A stretch of 64,000 bases of DNA from an uncultured Caldilineaceae bacterium (GCA_958295915.1 OY282381.1:3556722-3620721), one strand, 5' to 3'. Counted from the stretch's first letter, positions 22,956-32,301 are shown. A program made the numbers and translations. Notes: generated by a model not told the origin, from the sequence alone.

Positions 22956-23972
22956 CTAATTGTATCGAATACGGGGATCGAGTACGCCATAGATGATATC
23001 GGCAATCAGATTGAAAACAACGATCAAACAGGCAAAGATAAACGTGACCGTCTGCACCAGGGGGATGTCATTGAGTTGAATTGCGCCGATCAGAAGAGCC
23101 CCCAGACCGTTTACGCGGAAGATCTGTTCGGTGATGATGGCTCCGCTGAAAATGGCGGGAATGCCCAACGCGATCAGGGTGACGACAGGAACTAGGCTGT
23201 TGCGCAAAATGTGCCGAATGACGACATAGCGTTCCCGGAATCCCTTGGCCGTGGCCGTGCGCACATAGTCCATCGGAATGTTGTCCAGCATCGACGAACG
23301 CGTAAAACGGGCCAAAGTCGCTGCCTGAAAGAAACCGAGAACAGCCACGGGCATAATGCTCTGTTTGAGCTGCTGGACAAAGCTCTCCCAGTCTACAACC
23401 TTGAGATTCGTGTCGTAGATCATAGGAAACCATTTCAGTTTCACGCTGAACAACAGAATCAGTAAGAGCCCGGTGAAAAAGGTCGGGATTGAATACCCGA
23501 TGAGGGAGATGAAGGTGCCCGCCTGATCAAAGATGGAATATTGGCGGATTGCGGAGATCACCCCTACAGGGATTGCGATCACAATCGCCACCACGTATGC
23601 CAGCCCCACCACCCACAGGGTCTGTGGCATACGCTCTACAATCATATCCATGACCGGGGTGCCGCGACTTCCCCAAGAGGTTACCCGTATACGCTTTTCC
23701 GAATCGCCGATCTGAATATCGAATGTCTTTTCGATCAGCGCCAGCGGCTCATTGATGAAAAACTGACGCAGCCACAGTGAATATTTGACTGGCAGGGGTT
23801 CATCCAGCCCCATCACCTTGCGAATCTGCTGGCGGATCTCCGGACGAATGGTTTCCGGCAGCGCGCTCGTCGGATCACCGGGCGCGAGATCCAGCACCGC
23901 AAAGATTACGAAGCTGATAGCGATGAGAGTTGGAATGATCGTCAGAAGGCGACGGATGAGATATTGGCCCAT
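22956..23972 (-). CDS. Peptide-type ABC transporter permease (DppB/OppB family)
   Basis: 338 residues. Starts MGQYLIRRLLTIIPTLIAISFVIFAVLDLAPGDP, the classic first helix of DppB/OppB. Long periplasmic loop, then TLWVVGLAYVVAIVIAIPVGVISA, FFTGLLLILLFSVKL, EAA-like region TATAKGFRERYVVIRHILRNSLVPVVT, and LNDIPLVQTVTFIFACLIVVFNLIADIIYGVLDPRIRY at the end. It pairs with the DppC-type subunit downstream and the binding protein upstream. Slightly longer than usual because of the loop around residues 60-100. Confidence 0.92.
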   Translation of the reverse strand: MGQYLIRRLLTIIPTLIAISFVIFAVLDLAPGDPTSALPETIRPEIRQQIRKVMGLDEPLPVKYSLWLRQFFINEPLALIEKTFDIQIGDSEKRIRVTSWGSRGTPVMDMIVERMPQTLWVVGLAYVVAIVIAIPVGVISAIRQYSIFDQAGTFISLIGYSIPTFFTGLLLILLFSVKLKWFPMIYDTNLKVVDWESFVQQLKQSIMPVAVLGFFQAATLARFTRSSMLDNIPMDYVRTATAKGFRERYVVIRHILRNSLVPVVTLIALGIPAIFSGAIITEQIFRVNGLGALLIGAIQLNDIPLVQTVTFIFACLIVVFNLIADIIYGVLDPRIRYN

Positions 23973-23985
23973 GGCGAGAACATCC

Positions 23986-24047
23986 TGCAGTGGTCAGTGG
24001 TCAGGAACTGCAGTTCCTGACCACTGGTGACTGGCTACTGGTGTTTG
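23986..24047. repeat. Dispersed repeat, family E
   Basis: CAGTGGTCAGTGGTCAGGAA, CTGCAG, TTCCTGACCACTGGTGACTG and GCTACTGG form a long hairpin. It lies between the binding-protein and permease genes of the operon and could weaken read-through. Confidence 0.6.
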
Positions 24048-24048
24048 C

Positions 24049-25821
24049 TTAGCGGCGCCATTCGGCAATATTCCACATCTCACTGTCCCAACCGTTGATC
24101 CAGACGCCTTGCAGGGTATCCAAGTGCGCGGAAACTCTGCCTCGGTACACCAGCGGAATCTGGTAGAAATTCTGCACGTTGATATCGTTGAGCCGTTTCA
24201 CCAGCGCCTCGCGCTCCGCTCCGACCGGGGTTCGGGTCAGTTCCTCGGACAGCGCATCATACTCGGCGCTGCAGCCGCGGAAAATGTTCGAGCCGGCCCA
24301 GCCGTTCTCTCGTACCGGGATCTGGCTGCAGATCCAAGTCGACAGATGCTGCTGCGGGTCGATGCTCGGACCGGTCGTGTACATCTGTATGTCTGTGTAG
24401 AACTTCTGGTAGGTGTCCGGGCTATTGGGATCGCCGCCGAAGAAGACGCTGGCATCGTGGTTGATCAGTTCGGTCTCGATACCGATCTGGCTCCACCACT
24501 GGCGAATGAGGGCCTGTGTCTTCTGCCGCACAGAGTTCGTGGAAGTCTGGTAAGAGACCTTCAGCGGCATGCCGTTGTATTCACGGATGCCGTCGCCGTC
24601 GCTGTCGAGAACGCCGTTCTCGTCCAGCAGTGTATTGGCGCCTTCGATATCCTGGGTCAGACAACCATCGTTGGCGGTCGAAGCATAATGGAGTGGAGCC
24701 GGAATTACATTGCAGGTAGGCTGGCCGGCAAAGCCGTAGAGCTGCTCCGAGATGAGGCTGCGATCGATCGCCATAGACAGGGCCTGTGGAATCGGCGTGA
24801 ATGTCAGGAACGGATGGGGATTTGCGCCATCCAGGTACTCGGAGCGGTCGTCGCCCAAAGCAGAGTCCGGATTCGTCTGGTTGACCAAGATGCGCTCGAC
24901 AAGGCCGGCGAAAGAAGCCACCACTTTGCCCAGCCCGGCCTCTTCCATAGCCCGCAGAATGTCCGGCTCCACCTGTAAGTTCCAGGCGTAGTCGGCTTCC
25001 CCGGTCTCCAGCACGGCGCGCGCCGCCGACGCGGCATCGCCGCCGCCCTTGAAAATCACGCGGTCAAAATAGGGCGTGTCGCCGTGGTAGAACGGGTTGC
25101 GTTCGTAGACGGCCACATCATTCACCTTGAAATCAACGATACGATACGGGCCTGTGCCCAGAGGAGCTGTGTTCTGCTCATTACAGGTCTGAGCGGCCGT
25201 GCCGACACAGTCAGCAAACTGCGCTTTGCTGATGATCGGTGTGTTGGCGCTGACAAACGCGTTATACGGATAGGGCGTTGGCGCGTCGAAGGTGATCCGG
25301 ACAGTGAGCGCGTCGAGAGCTTCCACAGAGGCGATGCCCAAGAACCCCTCACTGGATGTGCAGCCGGTCTCCTCATCGGTGCAATACTGCCATGTGAACA
25401 CCACATCATCGGCCGTCACATCGCTGCCATCCGACCACATCAGGCCTTCCTTCAGCCTCCAGGTGATCGACATCAGGTCCTCGGCAAAGTCGCCGTTCTC
25501 AATCGTCGGGATTTCGACAGCCAGCTTTGGTACTATGGCGCCATTTGGGTCGTAGTTGGCCAGGGGTTCGAGGGTGACCGCGCCGGCATCATGATCCTTT
25601 GTGCCACCAGACAGGTACGGGCCAGGCAAAGAGGCGGCCTGCCAGTAGAGGATCGTAAGAACTTTCTCCTCATCGGCCATCTCCTCTTCGGCGCTGGGCG
25701 CGTCAGCGGCTGCCCCCTCTCCGTCGGATGTCGACGTGGCCCCTGGACACGCTGCCAGAACAAAAGCCATCGCCATCAAGAGGGCGATGATTCGCAAGGA
25801 CGAACTGTGCCTTCCCATCAT
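24049..25821 (-). CDS. Peptide-type ABC transporter substrate-binding lipoprotein
   Basis: 590 residues from ATG 25821, 6 bases after AAGGAG; the ATG at 25827 abuts the binding site. Family 5 extracellular solute-binding protein for peptides or similar compounds. Lipoprotein signal with lipobox VLAAC (C25). Family landmarks: VTLEPLANYDPNGAIVPKLA, ITWRLKEGLMWSDGSDVTADDVVFTW, APLGTGPYRIVDF, RNPFYHGDTPYFDRV, and LSMAIDRSLISEQLYGFAG. First gene of the operon with the two permeases. Substrate not readable from sequence. Confidence 0.92.
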   Translation of the reverse strand: MMGRHSSSLRIIALLMAMAFVLAACPGATSTSDGEGAAADAPSAEEEMADEEKVLTILYWQAASLPGPYLSGGTKDHDAGAVTLEPLANYDPNGAIVPKLAVEIPTIENGDFAEDLMSITWRLKEGLMWSDGSDVTADDVVFTWQYCTDEETGCTSSEGFLGIASVEALDALTVRITFDAPTPYPYNAFVSANTPIISKAQFADCVGTAAQTCNEQNTAPLGTGPYRIVDFKVNDVAVYERNPFYHGDTPYFDRVIFKGGGDAASAARAVLETGEADYAWNLQVEPDILRAMEEAGLGKVVASFAGLVERILVNQTNPDSALGDDRSEYLDGANPHPFLTFTPIPQALSMAIDRSLISEQLYGFAGQPTCNVIPAPLHYASTANDGCLTQDIEGANTLLDENGVLDSDGDGIREYNGMPLKVSYQTSTNSVRQKTQALIRQWWSQIGIETELINHDASVFFGGDPNSPDTYQKFYTDIQMYTTGPSIDPQQHLSTWICSQIPVRENGWAGSNIFRGCSAEYDALSEELTRTPVGAEREALVKRLNDINVQNFYQIPLVYRGRVSAHLDTLQGVWINGWDSEMWNIAEWRR

Positions 25822-25879
25822 GTGCATCTCCTTTTCAGTACTGGATATGGTTTACGTTGTATGGTTTGTGAAGCGAACC

Positions 25880-25903
25880 CACGCCTCTCTCTAGCAGAGA
25901 CAC
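25880..25903. repeat. Degenerate family B palindrome
   Basis: ACGCCTCTCTCTAGCAGAGAC followed by ACATATTCAAC. Upstream of the binding-protein gene. The rest of 25828-26036 is AT-richer and holds no recognised gene. Confidence 0.55.
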
Positions 25904-26036
25904 ATATTCAACCTATGGCGCAAGCGCGTCACAAAATCAAGGACGTTGAAACAATTGTATAACAAACTACAGCAGATGACACACTATGATTATGCATTCC
26001 TCGATTTCATCCTGTCCATCATATAGATCAGAAGAA

Positions 26037-26529
26037 TCACAGTTCAGACGATACCGCTGGCGCATCGCAGATTTCCGGGTTCTGCTTCAGGTATTCGAGC
26101 AGGGCCTCCGCGGCCCACTGGTGGCCGGCGGCGTTCCAGTGGGAGTCATGCGCGAACTGGGCATACTCGCCCCTGCCGCCCTGGCCGAGTATGTAGTCGA
26201 ACTGGTCGATGACGGGAATGCCGCGCACTGCAGCCATTTCATTCATAAGAGGTTCCCTCGGGGAACGCGCCGGGCCGCCGAAAAGCGCGTCAAAACGACC
26301 GTTGGTCATTTTCAGCCCGGCGCAGTAGTCAAAGTAATCCAGATTGAGGCGGAAACAGCCGTCCTCTTTCAGGTCAATGAGATTGTCCAGAATGGTGGGA
26401 GCGTATTTCGACTCGCCATAAGGCGCCAAGCCCATCATCTTGTACTCGCCGGAACTGACCTTGAAGCCGGTGTAGCAGGTGAAGGCTGCGTAGAGCAGAC
26501 CCAGTGAGTGGGGAAAGTGAATCTCCTAT
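26037..26529 (-). pseudogene. Fusion remnant: carbamoyltransferase fragment joined to SGNH-hydrolase C-terminus
   Basis: Read from about 26526, the frame gives FPHSLGLLYAAFTCYTGF, then VSSGEYKMMGLAPYGE and the following FRLNLDYFDY, which is an internal stretch of NodU/CmcH-type carbamoyltransferases. After about 26250 it changes to IPVIDQFDYILGQ and AHDSHWNAAGHQWAAEALLEYL, which is the C-terminus of an SGNH/GDSL hydrolase (the D-x2-H pair). A stop (TAG) just upstream at about 26530 closes the frame, so the N-terminal half of the first gene is gone. The two gene types are often neighbours, so one in-frame deletion can explain the fusion. Not expected to be active. Confidence 0.65.
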
Positions 26530-26563
26530 ATCTGCTGCACGCAATACGCAGCCCCTTGCCAAA

Positions 26564-28129
26564 TCACCCGTTGGTCGTGACAAGCGCTTCCCCGAATCGT
26601 TGAATCCCCGCCGTAACCCGGGGCGGCAACCGACGGGCGCGGGCTTCGAGAAACGCCAGAATCCGCTCCGCTTGGACGCCCTCGTCGGCAGCCCTTTTCA
26701 GGCTGCGGCGGCCGATCTGGTAGACGAATTGCGGATAACTGGCCTGCCAACCGCTGAATCGTTCAACGCGAAACCGATCCATCAGCGCTGTGCCCAGAGG
26801 CAGCCGTACTGTGAAATCATCCTCGACAACGATAGGGCGACGGGGCGCTTCATCCGGGAGAACGCTGTCGTGTCCCAACCAGCGCGCGCCCCAACCGCTG
26901 AGCGAAAACAGCGGATCGTCCCCCGCGGAAGGCTCGGCCAAATCCATGGCCGAGAGCCAATAGAGAGGGCCGTTAAGCAAAAAACGCAGCAGCGCCCCTT
27001 CTACCCGTTCCCAATGCGCGAAACCCCGCAGAAATTCCTGCGTATTGTCATCACGTATATACCAACTGTCATAGTCTCCGCTGGGCCGTTGAAAATCGGG
27101 GAACGTTTCTTTGATGGCATCGATGACATCCCTCTGACTATACCACGCGCCAGGTTGTAGCCGGGCCAGGAGTTGCAGAACTATCGCCCGGGTCTGGCGG
27201 GGATCATTATGCCAATCGCCGCCGGAACAGTCGAGGCCGGGGATACGGCACAGATCGTTCCAGTCAGGGGACGTGCGCCAGGCCTCCCACAGGCTAAAGC
27301 GCTGCTCCGGCCGGGTCTGCTCCAAAAAAGCATAGACCCGATTGCCCGTCAGACGCACCCGTTCGTCGTCAGCCCGGCGCAGCCACCCCAGCCGGTTTGC
27401 CAGGTGCAGGAGCAGCGCTACGCGGGTCTCCTCGAAATGGGCGACCGCATCCGCTGGCGCGAAAGGAGACACGAATCCGTTGGCCGATTGCAGACGCATC
27501 AGCAGCCGGCTGATGTCGTCCGACTCCGGGGTCCCGTCGGTATGCAGACGCAACCCTTCAGTGTGCAGAAATCCCAACAGGGTGCCGGCATCTTCTAGGA
27601 AGGCATCCTCCGCGAGGAGCATACGGCCGGCCGGCGGTGGCGGCGCCGGAATCGCCGGCAACCCTCCTTCCCCGTCCGCGGTTGTCGGCTGCGGAAGCCA
27701 GGGCAGAATGTCACTGGGAATATAGACAATGGTATGGGCGTTCTGGCCTGCGCCTTTGAACCCACGGCCGACCAGTCCGTAGTAGAAAAGCAGTTCGGCC
27801 ACGCTTTCCGGCGCGTGCCAGGGTTGTTCCCGCTCCAACTTGGCCGGTCCCATCTGGCGGATGCTGCCGAATTCGCGGCTGAACTGAGCCTCCCGCAGCT
27901 CGCCGCCCTCCGCCAGCAGAAGATCCAGAGCCGGCTTTGCCTGGGGATGGAAATCGGTGACATCCTCAAAGGCCATCAACACAGACGTCGGCTCGGTAAT
28001 CTGACCGCCCAAGCTATCGATCGTCGCCCATCTGCTTTCATCCCCAGCCAGAAAGGCGCCGCGCAGCTCTGCAATCACGTGCAGAAGGATATCCGGGTAG
28101 TCGGCGAGCATCTGGTTGGTATGCGGCAT
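26564..28129 (-). CDS. Helicase-associated (XPB/Ssl2-like N-terminal) domain protein, perhaps C-terminally truncated
   Basis: 521 residues. The C-terminal third, IVVEDDFTVRLPLGTALMDRFRVERFSGW then FVYQIGRRSLKRAADEGVQAERILAFLEARARR, matches the helicase-associated domain found in XPB/Ssl2-like and related bacterial proteins. The N-terminal two thirds are helical (DYPDILLHVIAELRGAFLAGD) with a proline-rich linker at about 158-166. The function of these proteins is unknown; a role beside helicases or DNA repair is suggested by the domain name only. It ends soon after the domain, where relatives usually carry more sequence, and borders the remnant at 26529, so a deletion may have removed the C-terminus. 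Confidence 0.65.
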   Translation of the reverse strand: MPHTNQMLADYPDILLHVIAELRGAFLAGDESRWATIDSLGGQITEPTSVLMAFEDVTDFHPQAKPALDLLLAEGGELREAQFSREFGSIRQMGPAKLEREQPWHAPESVAELLFYYGLVGRGFKGAGQNAHTIVYIPSDILPWLPQPTTADGEGGLPAIPAPPPPAGRMLLAEDAFLEDAGTLLGFLHTEGLRLHTDGTPESDDISRLLMRLQSANGFVSPFAPADAVAHFEETRVALLLHLANRLGWLRRADDERVRLTGNRVYAFLEQTRPEQRFSLWEAWRTSPDWNDLCRIPGLDCSGGDWHNDPRQTRAIVLQLLARLQPGAWYSQRDVIDAIKETFPDFQRPSGDYDSWYIRDDNTQEFLRGFAHWERVEGALLRFLLNGPLYWLSAMDLAEPSAGDDPLFSLSGWGARWLGHDSVLPDEAPRRPIVVEDDFTVRLPLGTALMDRFRVERFSGWQASYPQFVYQIGRRSLKRAADEGVQAERILAFLEARARRLPPRVTAGIQRFGEALVTTNG

Positions 28130-28400
28130 TGGCGTATTCCATATTGTCAGCTCTGCCGGTTTGCGCTACTTTGTGCCGGCGCGCTGCCTTCCACAACCGC
28201 GCAGCGGCCACTATAGCTCCCGGCTACCCACCCTTGAGCCTGATCGGGCCTTGCCCAACAGGATAACAATGTGAGACAATAGTGAGCAACAGATCGTTTC
28301 GACCGTCAATGAGGCAAAGTAACTATTGGCGATGAAAAACGAACGGGTACACACATCCATGTCGCAAGGCATGGATCCTAGCGATTGGAGGTCTGTTAAA
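28130..28400. other. Divergent intergenic region
   Basis: Between the minus-strand helicase-associated gene and the plus-strand DUF1232 gene. TTGCCC (28251-28256), 18 bases, GACAAT (28275-28280) is a possible weak plus-strand promoter. No gene seen. Confidence 0.3.
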
Positions 28401-28775
28401 ATGGCCCGCAATCCATCCAGTGCGCCCCAAAGCGGCGGCTGGCGCTTTACAGATATTGTACGGGATCTTGCCATAGCTTGGCAACTGATGGGCGACCCGC
28501 AGGTGTCTTTTCTGCTCAAACTCGGTTTGCCCCTGTTCGCGCTATGCTACTGGCTATCGCCTATCGATCTGTTGACGGGCATGCCCTTCGACGATATCGC
28601 CGTCATCATCCTGGCAGGCCGTTTGTTCGTGCAGATGGCTCCGCAAGCGGCCGTGCAGCGCGCGTTGGTGCGGCTCGGCCGCATCGCGCCGGGTGAACCG
28701 GATCGAGATGTTTGGGATATCTGGGATGAGGACGACAATACGATCCCCGGCGATTGGCGTATCGTCGATGAATAG
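28401..28775 (+). CDS. DUF1232 (YkvA-like) membrane protein
   Basis: 124 residues from ATG 28401, preceded by TTGGAGGT with 8 bases spacing; the frame also extends upstream to 28326 without a better site. The core is SFLLKLGLPLFALCYWLSPIDLLTG, a membrane-embedded segment with the DUF1232 signature W-L-x-P-x-D-L, followed by PFDDIAVIILAGRLFVQM. The acidic C-terminus (DRDVWDIWDEDDN) is probably cytoplasmic. The function of the family is unknown. Confidence 0.8.
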   Translation: MARNPSSAPQSGGWRFTDIVRDLAIAWQLMGDPQVSFLLKLGLPLFALCYWLSPIDLLTGMPFDDIAVIILAGRLFVQMAPQAAVQRALVRLGRIAPGEPDRDVWDIWDEDDNTIPGDWRIVDE

Positions 28776-28817
28776 CGGATGTCCAGTTCAAGTTGCGCCC
28801 ATCACAGAGGCAGCGCT

Positions 28818-29993
28818 ATGCCAGACACTCTACATGAACAGGTCGCTCAATCTATCGACCGCCAGCGGCTGATCGACACCGCAGTGGCATTGGTCGAGAC
28901 GCCCAGCCCTACCCGCAGCGCCGGGCCGGCAGCGGACCGACTGGCGCAGATTTTGGCCGCTGATGGCTTTCCCGTCCAGCGGCGCGACGCCGACTGGCCG
29001 CACGCCCCGGCCGTCGTCGTGTCGCTGCCAAGCGGCAAACCAGGGCGTACCCTCCAATTCGACGGCCATCTGGATACAGTGCATCTGCCCTTTGTGCCGC
29101 CCCGGGTAGAGGACGGCATCCTGTACGGCTCCGGCGCCTCGGATATGAAAGGCGGCATTGCTGCCCTGGTGGAGGCCCTGCGGGTATTGCGGGCGCTGGA
29201 CGCGCTGCCCAAGGGCAGTGTGCTGTTCACCGCGCACGAGCACCACGAGGGACCCTGGGGCGACCGCCGGCAGGTCTACGCCTTGATCCGCGAGGGCCTC
29301 ATCGGCGATGCCGTGATGCTGCCGGAATATCTGGCGGATCCGTTGCCGTTGGCAGGCCGAGGTGTGGCGATCTTCCAGGCGACGATCCGCCGGGAGGGCC
29401 CGGCCGTGCATGAAGTGCTGCGACCACCGGGCCTGCCGGATGTCGTGGCCGCCGGCGCGCTGCTGATCAACCGTCTGCACGCATGGCGCGAACGGCTGAA
29501 GCAAAACCACCATCCCTACGCCGGCCACGACTCCACTTTCGTAGGCGCCATTCAGGCCGGCGAAATCTACAACCAGTCGCCGACGGAATGCGTCGTGCAG
29601 GGCACCCGTCGCTGGATTACGCCCGCAAGCGGCGAGGCCGTGCAGACCGAGTTTGAGCGGCTTGTGACCGAGGTCGCCGCCGAAACCGGCACAGATATCG
29701 AGCTCGCATACAGCGTGCAAGGCGATGCCTATCGGATCGATGCCGATAGCCCAATCGTGCAGGCCTTTCAGCAAGCCCACACCGCCGTGACCGGCTCAGC
29801 CCTGCCATTGGGGGCCAAGCCTTTCCTGGACGATGGCAATACCTATGCCGCCCAGGCCGGCATCCCCGCGCTGACCCACGGGCCGGCGGCAACCGGCGCG
29901 CACACCCTGCACGAGGCCGTCCCCGTAGATGAGCTGATGCGGGTAGCCAAGGTCTACGCGCTCACGGCGATTGCCTATTGCAGTGGTCAGTAG
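28818..29993 (+). CDS. M20-family metallopeptidase/deacylase (ArgE/DapE-like)
   Basis: 391 residues from ATG 28818 with GAGG upstream. Zinc-dependent amidohydrolase of amino-acid or peptide derivatives, cytoplasmic. Zinc ligands appear in LQFDGHLDTVH (H and D), SGASDMKGGIAALV, TAHEHHEGPWG (general base and ligand Glu), and the final histidine in GAHTLHEAVPVDEL. The dimerisation segment lies between. The substrate is not evident. The last codons CAGTGGTCAGTAG are a family E repeat, so the C-terminal CSGQ and the stop come from the repeat. The following gene is a dioxygenase on the same strand. Confidence 0.88.
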   Translation: MPDTLHEQVAQSIDRQRLIDTAVALVETPSPTRSAGPAADRLAQILAADGFPVQRRDADWPHAPAVVVSLPSGKPGRTLQFDGHLDTVHLPFVPPRVEDGILYGSGASDMKGGIAALVEALRVLRALDALPKGSVLFTAHEHHEGPWGDRRQVYALIREGLIGDAVMLPEYLADPLPLAGRGVAIFQATIRREGPAVHEVLRPPGLPDVVAAGALLINRLHAWRERLKQNHHPYAGHDSTFVGAIQAGEIYNQSPTECVVQGTRRWITPASGEAVQTEFERLVTEVAAETGTDIELAYSVQGDAYRIDADSPIVQAFQQAHTAVTGSALPLGAKPFLDDGNTYAAQAGIPALTHGPAATGAHTLHEAVPVDELMRVAKVYALTAIAYCSGQ

Positions 29994-29996
29994 GAA
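29979..29996. repeat. Short family E repeat at the M20 gene end
   Basis: TTGCAGTGGTCAGTAGGAAC overlaps the last codons and the stop of the peptidase gene. Confidence 0.4.
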
Positions 29997-30053
29997 CAGG
30001 CTTTGTGCCTGCCCACTAACCACCGCAGCTCAAACAGCACAGGAGAAAAACAG

Positions 30054-30887
30054 ATGAACGTAGAATCGCACGTGGCCGAACTTGAGCGAGATGGGTACAC
30101 TGTCATCCCCAACGCTCTCTCGCCAGAGGAAGTGCGTGCCACGTATCAGGCTGTTGAAGAGCTGCTGGCGGCTGAGGAAGCCATTGCCCGACGCACCGGT
30201 ACGCAATCAGACAATCTGTTAACCGCGCATACCATCGTGGGTAAGCACCCGGTCTTTTATGAGTTCTTTCTCAATCCACCGACGATGCAAATCGTGCGGC
30301 AGATGATCGGCGACGAGGCGCTACTCTATGATGCGAATATTCGCATACCGATGCCCACCGGGGCGGCGAACAAGCGCCAGGGCTTCCAACTGCACGTGGA
30401 TCGCGAAGACTACACTGTCCTCCCCTTCGTCGAAGGGAAACACTTTCCCATGGCGATGAACGTCACCTGGTGTTTGGTTGATTTTACCATCGAAAACGGC
30501 GCTACACTGCTATGGCCCGGCTCACACCAATCTTGTCGGGTGCCCGATCCCGAAAGCCGGCCGCCAGGCTACGTGTATGCCGAAGCGCCGGCCGGCTCGG
30601 CTGTCATCTGGGACGCAGCTATCTGGCACGCCAGTGGCATCAATCACGGCGACAGCCCACGCTATGCAGTCTTGGCCTATTACATCCGTTCCTGGATGCG
30701 AGGCAAGACAGACAGCCTGCGTTTTATACCGCCCGATGTGCGCCCCATTTTGTCGGAGGAGGCGCGACACCTCCTTGGCTTCCGGCCAGCCCCGCCCGAC
30801 TATTCGGATGTCAAGGCGCTCAGCCCGAAGCAGCTTGCAGCCTTGACCGTGGAGGAGAAGAAAGTCCTCGGCTTCGCTATCTACTAG
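30054..30887 (+). CDS. Phytanoyl-CoA dioxygenase (PhyH) family protein
   Basis: 277 residues from ATG 30054, GGAGA upstream. Fe(II)/2-oxoglutarate-dependent oxygenase on the jelly-roll fold. The iron triad is visible: LHVDRED gives H114 and D116, and the distal histidine lies in IWHASGINHGDSPRYAV (H192 or H198), with the 2-oxoglutarate-binding arginine in SPRYAV. TLLWPGSH is typical. Substrate unknown. It is followed 40 bases later by a sugar ABC cassette, so hydroxylation of an imported compound is possible. Confidence 0.87.
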   Translation: MNVESHVAELERDGYTVIPNALSPEEVRATYQAVEELLAAEEAIARRTGTQSDNLLTAHTIVGKHPVFYEFFLNPPTMQIVRQMIGDEALLYDANIRIPMPTGAANKRQGFQLHVDREDYTVLPFVEGKHFPMAMNVTWCLVDFTIENGATLLWPGSHQSCRVPDPESRPPGYVYAEAPAGSAVIWDAAIWHASGINHGDSPRYAVLAYYIRSWMRGKTDSLRFIPPDVRPILSEEARHLLGFRPAPPDYSDVKALSPKQLAALTVEEKKVLGFAIY

Positions 30888-30927
30888 GATGCGCCCCTGA
30901 TCGATTCTCATAAGGAGGAACTAAGCC

Positions 30928-32301
30928 ATGAACGAACAAAAAAAGGCTGATGAACGCCAACTGAGTCGGCGCGGCTTTTTGCAGGTATCGGCCGCCGGTG
31001 TGACGAGTGTGGCAGCCGGCTCATTGCTGTCCGCATGCGCGCCGCTGGCCCCCGGCACAGCGCCAGCAGTCGTCAAGAGCGAACCGGTCACCATCAAGGT
31101 AATGTCCTGGTGGTGGGTAGAGAAAGGCTCTGATGTAGCCTTGCGCAATCTCGTCAAGAAGTTCGAAAAGGCATATCCAGAGATCAAGGTGGAAGAGGTC
31201 AGTTTCCCCAGCAACATCTACGAGGACGCACAGTACAGTCAGATGGCCGCCGGCAAGCTCGATGCCGACGTGATGCACACGCTTGAAGGCACAGGCATAA
31301 AGCTGATAGAAGGGGGCTTCCTGGAGTCGCTGAATGACGTTGGCAAGAAAGCCGGCATCTGGGAATATGACGCCATCAAGAAGATACCTCCGTGGTTTTG
31401 GAGCAATAGGGCAACCTTTGATGACCCGCCAGACGATTCCGGGGATCTCTTTGTGTTGATGTTCAACACGGCCCAGGACGGCCTCATCTACAATATGGAC
31501 ATCATTGACCAAGCCGGCGCCAAGCTGCCCGAAACCCAGGACGAAGCGTATGAGTTAGCTAAGTCCCTCACAGACCGGCCGAACCAGTTCGGGTGGGCCA
31601 ACCGACATACGGTCCCCGAAAAAGTCGGTTTCTTCCGTGATATGATCCCCTGGCTTCTGGGGTATGGCGGTGTGTATGCGGAAGGCCAGCAGCCGAAGGT
31701 GGACACCGAACCGATGATCAATACGTTGGCCCACTGGAGGCGAATGTACATCGACAGTTTCCCTCAAGGCTCTGACGCGGCCACCTTTCGCCGCATGATT
31801 GCCGAAGGTAAGGTCGCCTTGTACACCGATAACAACGCCTTACCGCCTAACTTCTTCAACATGAACCCAGATTCTGAGGGTTTCATCCGCTCCGCGCCAT
31901 TACCCTGGCCGAATCGGAGGGGGGCGTCGTTCCCATCCTATTGGGCATGGCCCGCTGACTCTCCTCCTGAGAAGAAAGAGGCGGCGAGGACTTTCCTCGA
32001 ATTCTGGGCAACGCCCGAGAATTTCAAGGAGATAACGTGGGCCCGGAAAGACCCCCCCATGATCCCTCAGGCAAATACCCCGGAGTATCTGGCATCGCTG
32101 CCATGGATGTCAGGATTCGCTACCACCGATGCAGTCCCCTGGCTGTTCGTTATGGGCGATTTCAAAGGTCACGTGGAGGAGTTCCGGACCACCGTCGTCG
32201 AGTATGCCTCAGAAGTCGTCGTCGGCACGCTGAGCCCCGAGGAGGGCGCCCAAAAGGCCCAGAAAGATCTCGAAATCTTGGCTGATCGGTTGTTCGGCTA
32301 A
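30928..32301 (+). CDS. Sugar ABC transporter substrate-binding lipoprotein (family 1)
   Basis: 457 residues, AAGGAGG upstream. Tat-type signal SRRGFLQ (RR at 14-15) with lipobox LLSAC (C37), so it is exported folded and anchored. TIKVMSWWWVEKGSDVALRNLVKKFEKAYPEIKVE is the usual start of MalE-like family 1 binding proteins, and ADVMHTLEGTGIKLIEGGFLESL and FLEFWATPENFKEI also fit. First gene of a cassette with two permeases and a GH127-like hydrolase. Probably binds an oligosaccharide or glycoside. Confidence 0.92.
   Translation: MNEQKKADERQLSRRGFLQVSAAGVTSVAAGSLLSACAPLAPGTAPAVVKSEPVTIKVMSWWWVEKGSDVALRNLVKKFEKAYPEIKVEEVSFPSNIYEDAQYSQMAAGKLDADVMHTLEGTGIKLIEGGFLESLNDVGKKAGIWEYDAIKKIPPWFWSNRATFDDPPDDSGDLFVLMFNTAQDGLIYNMDIIDQAGAKLPETQDEAYELAKSLTDRPNQFGWANRHTVPEKVGFFRDMIPWLLGYGGVYAEGQQPKVDTEPMINTLAHWRRMYIDSFPQGSDAATFRRMIAEGKVALYTDNNALPPNFFNMNPDSEGFIRSAPLPWPNRRGASFPSYWAWPADSPPEKKEAARTFLEFWATPENFKEITWARKDPPMIPQANTPEYLASLPWMSGFATTDAVPWLFVMGDFKGHVEEFRTTVVEYASEVVVGTLSPEEGAQKAQKDLEILADRLFG

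Noticed and set aside
24109-24978. A 289-codon plus-strand open frame inside the binding-protein gene
   Set aside because: The minus strand encodes a full family 5 binding protein here; the plus-strand peptide is compositionally a shadow.
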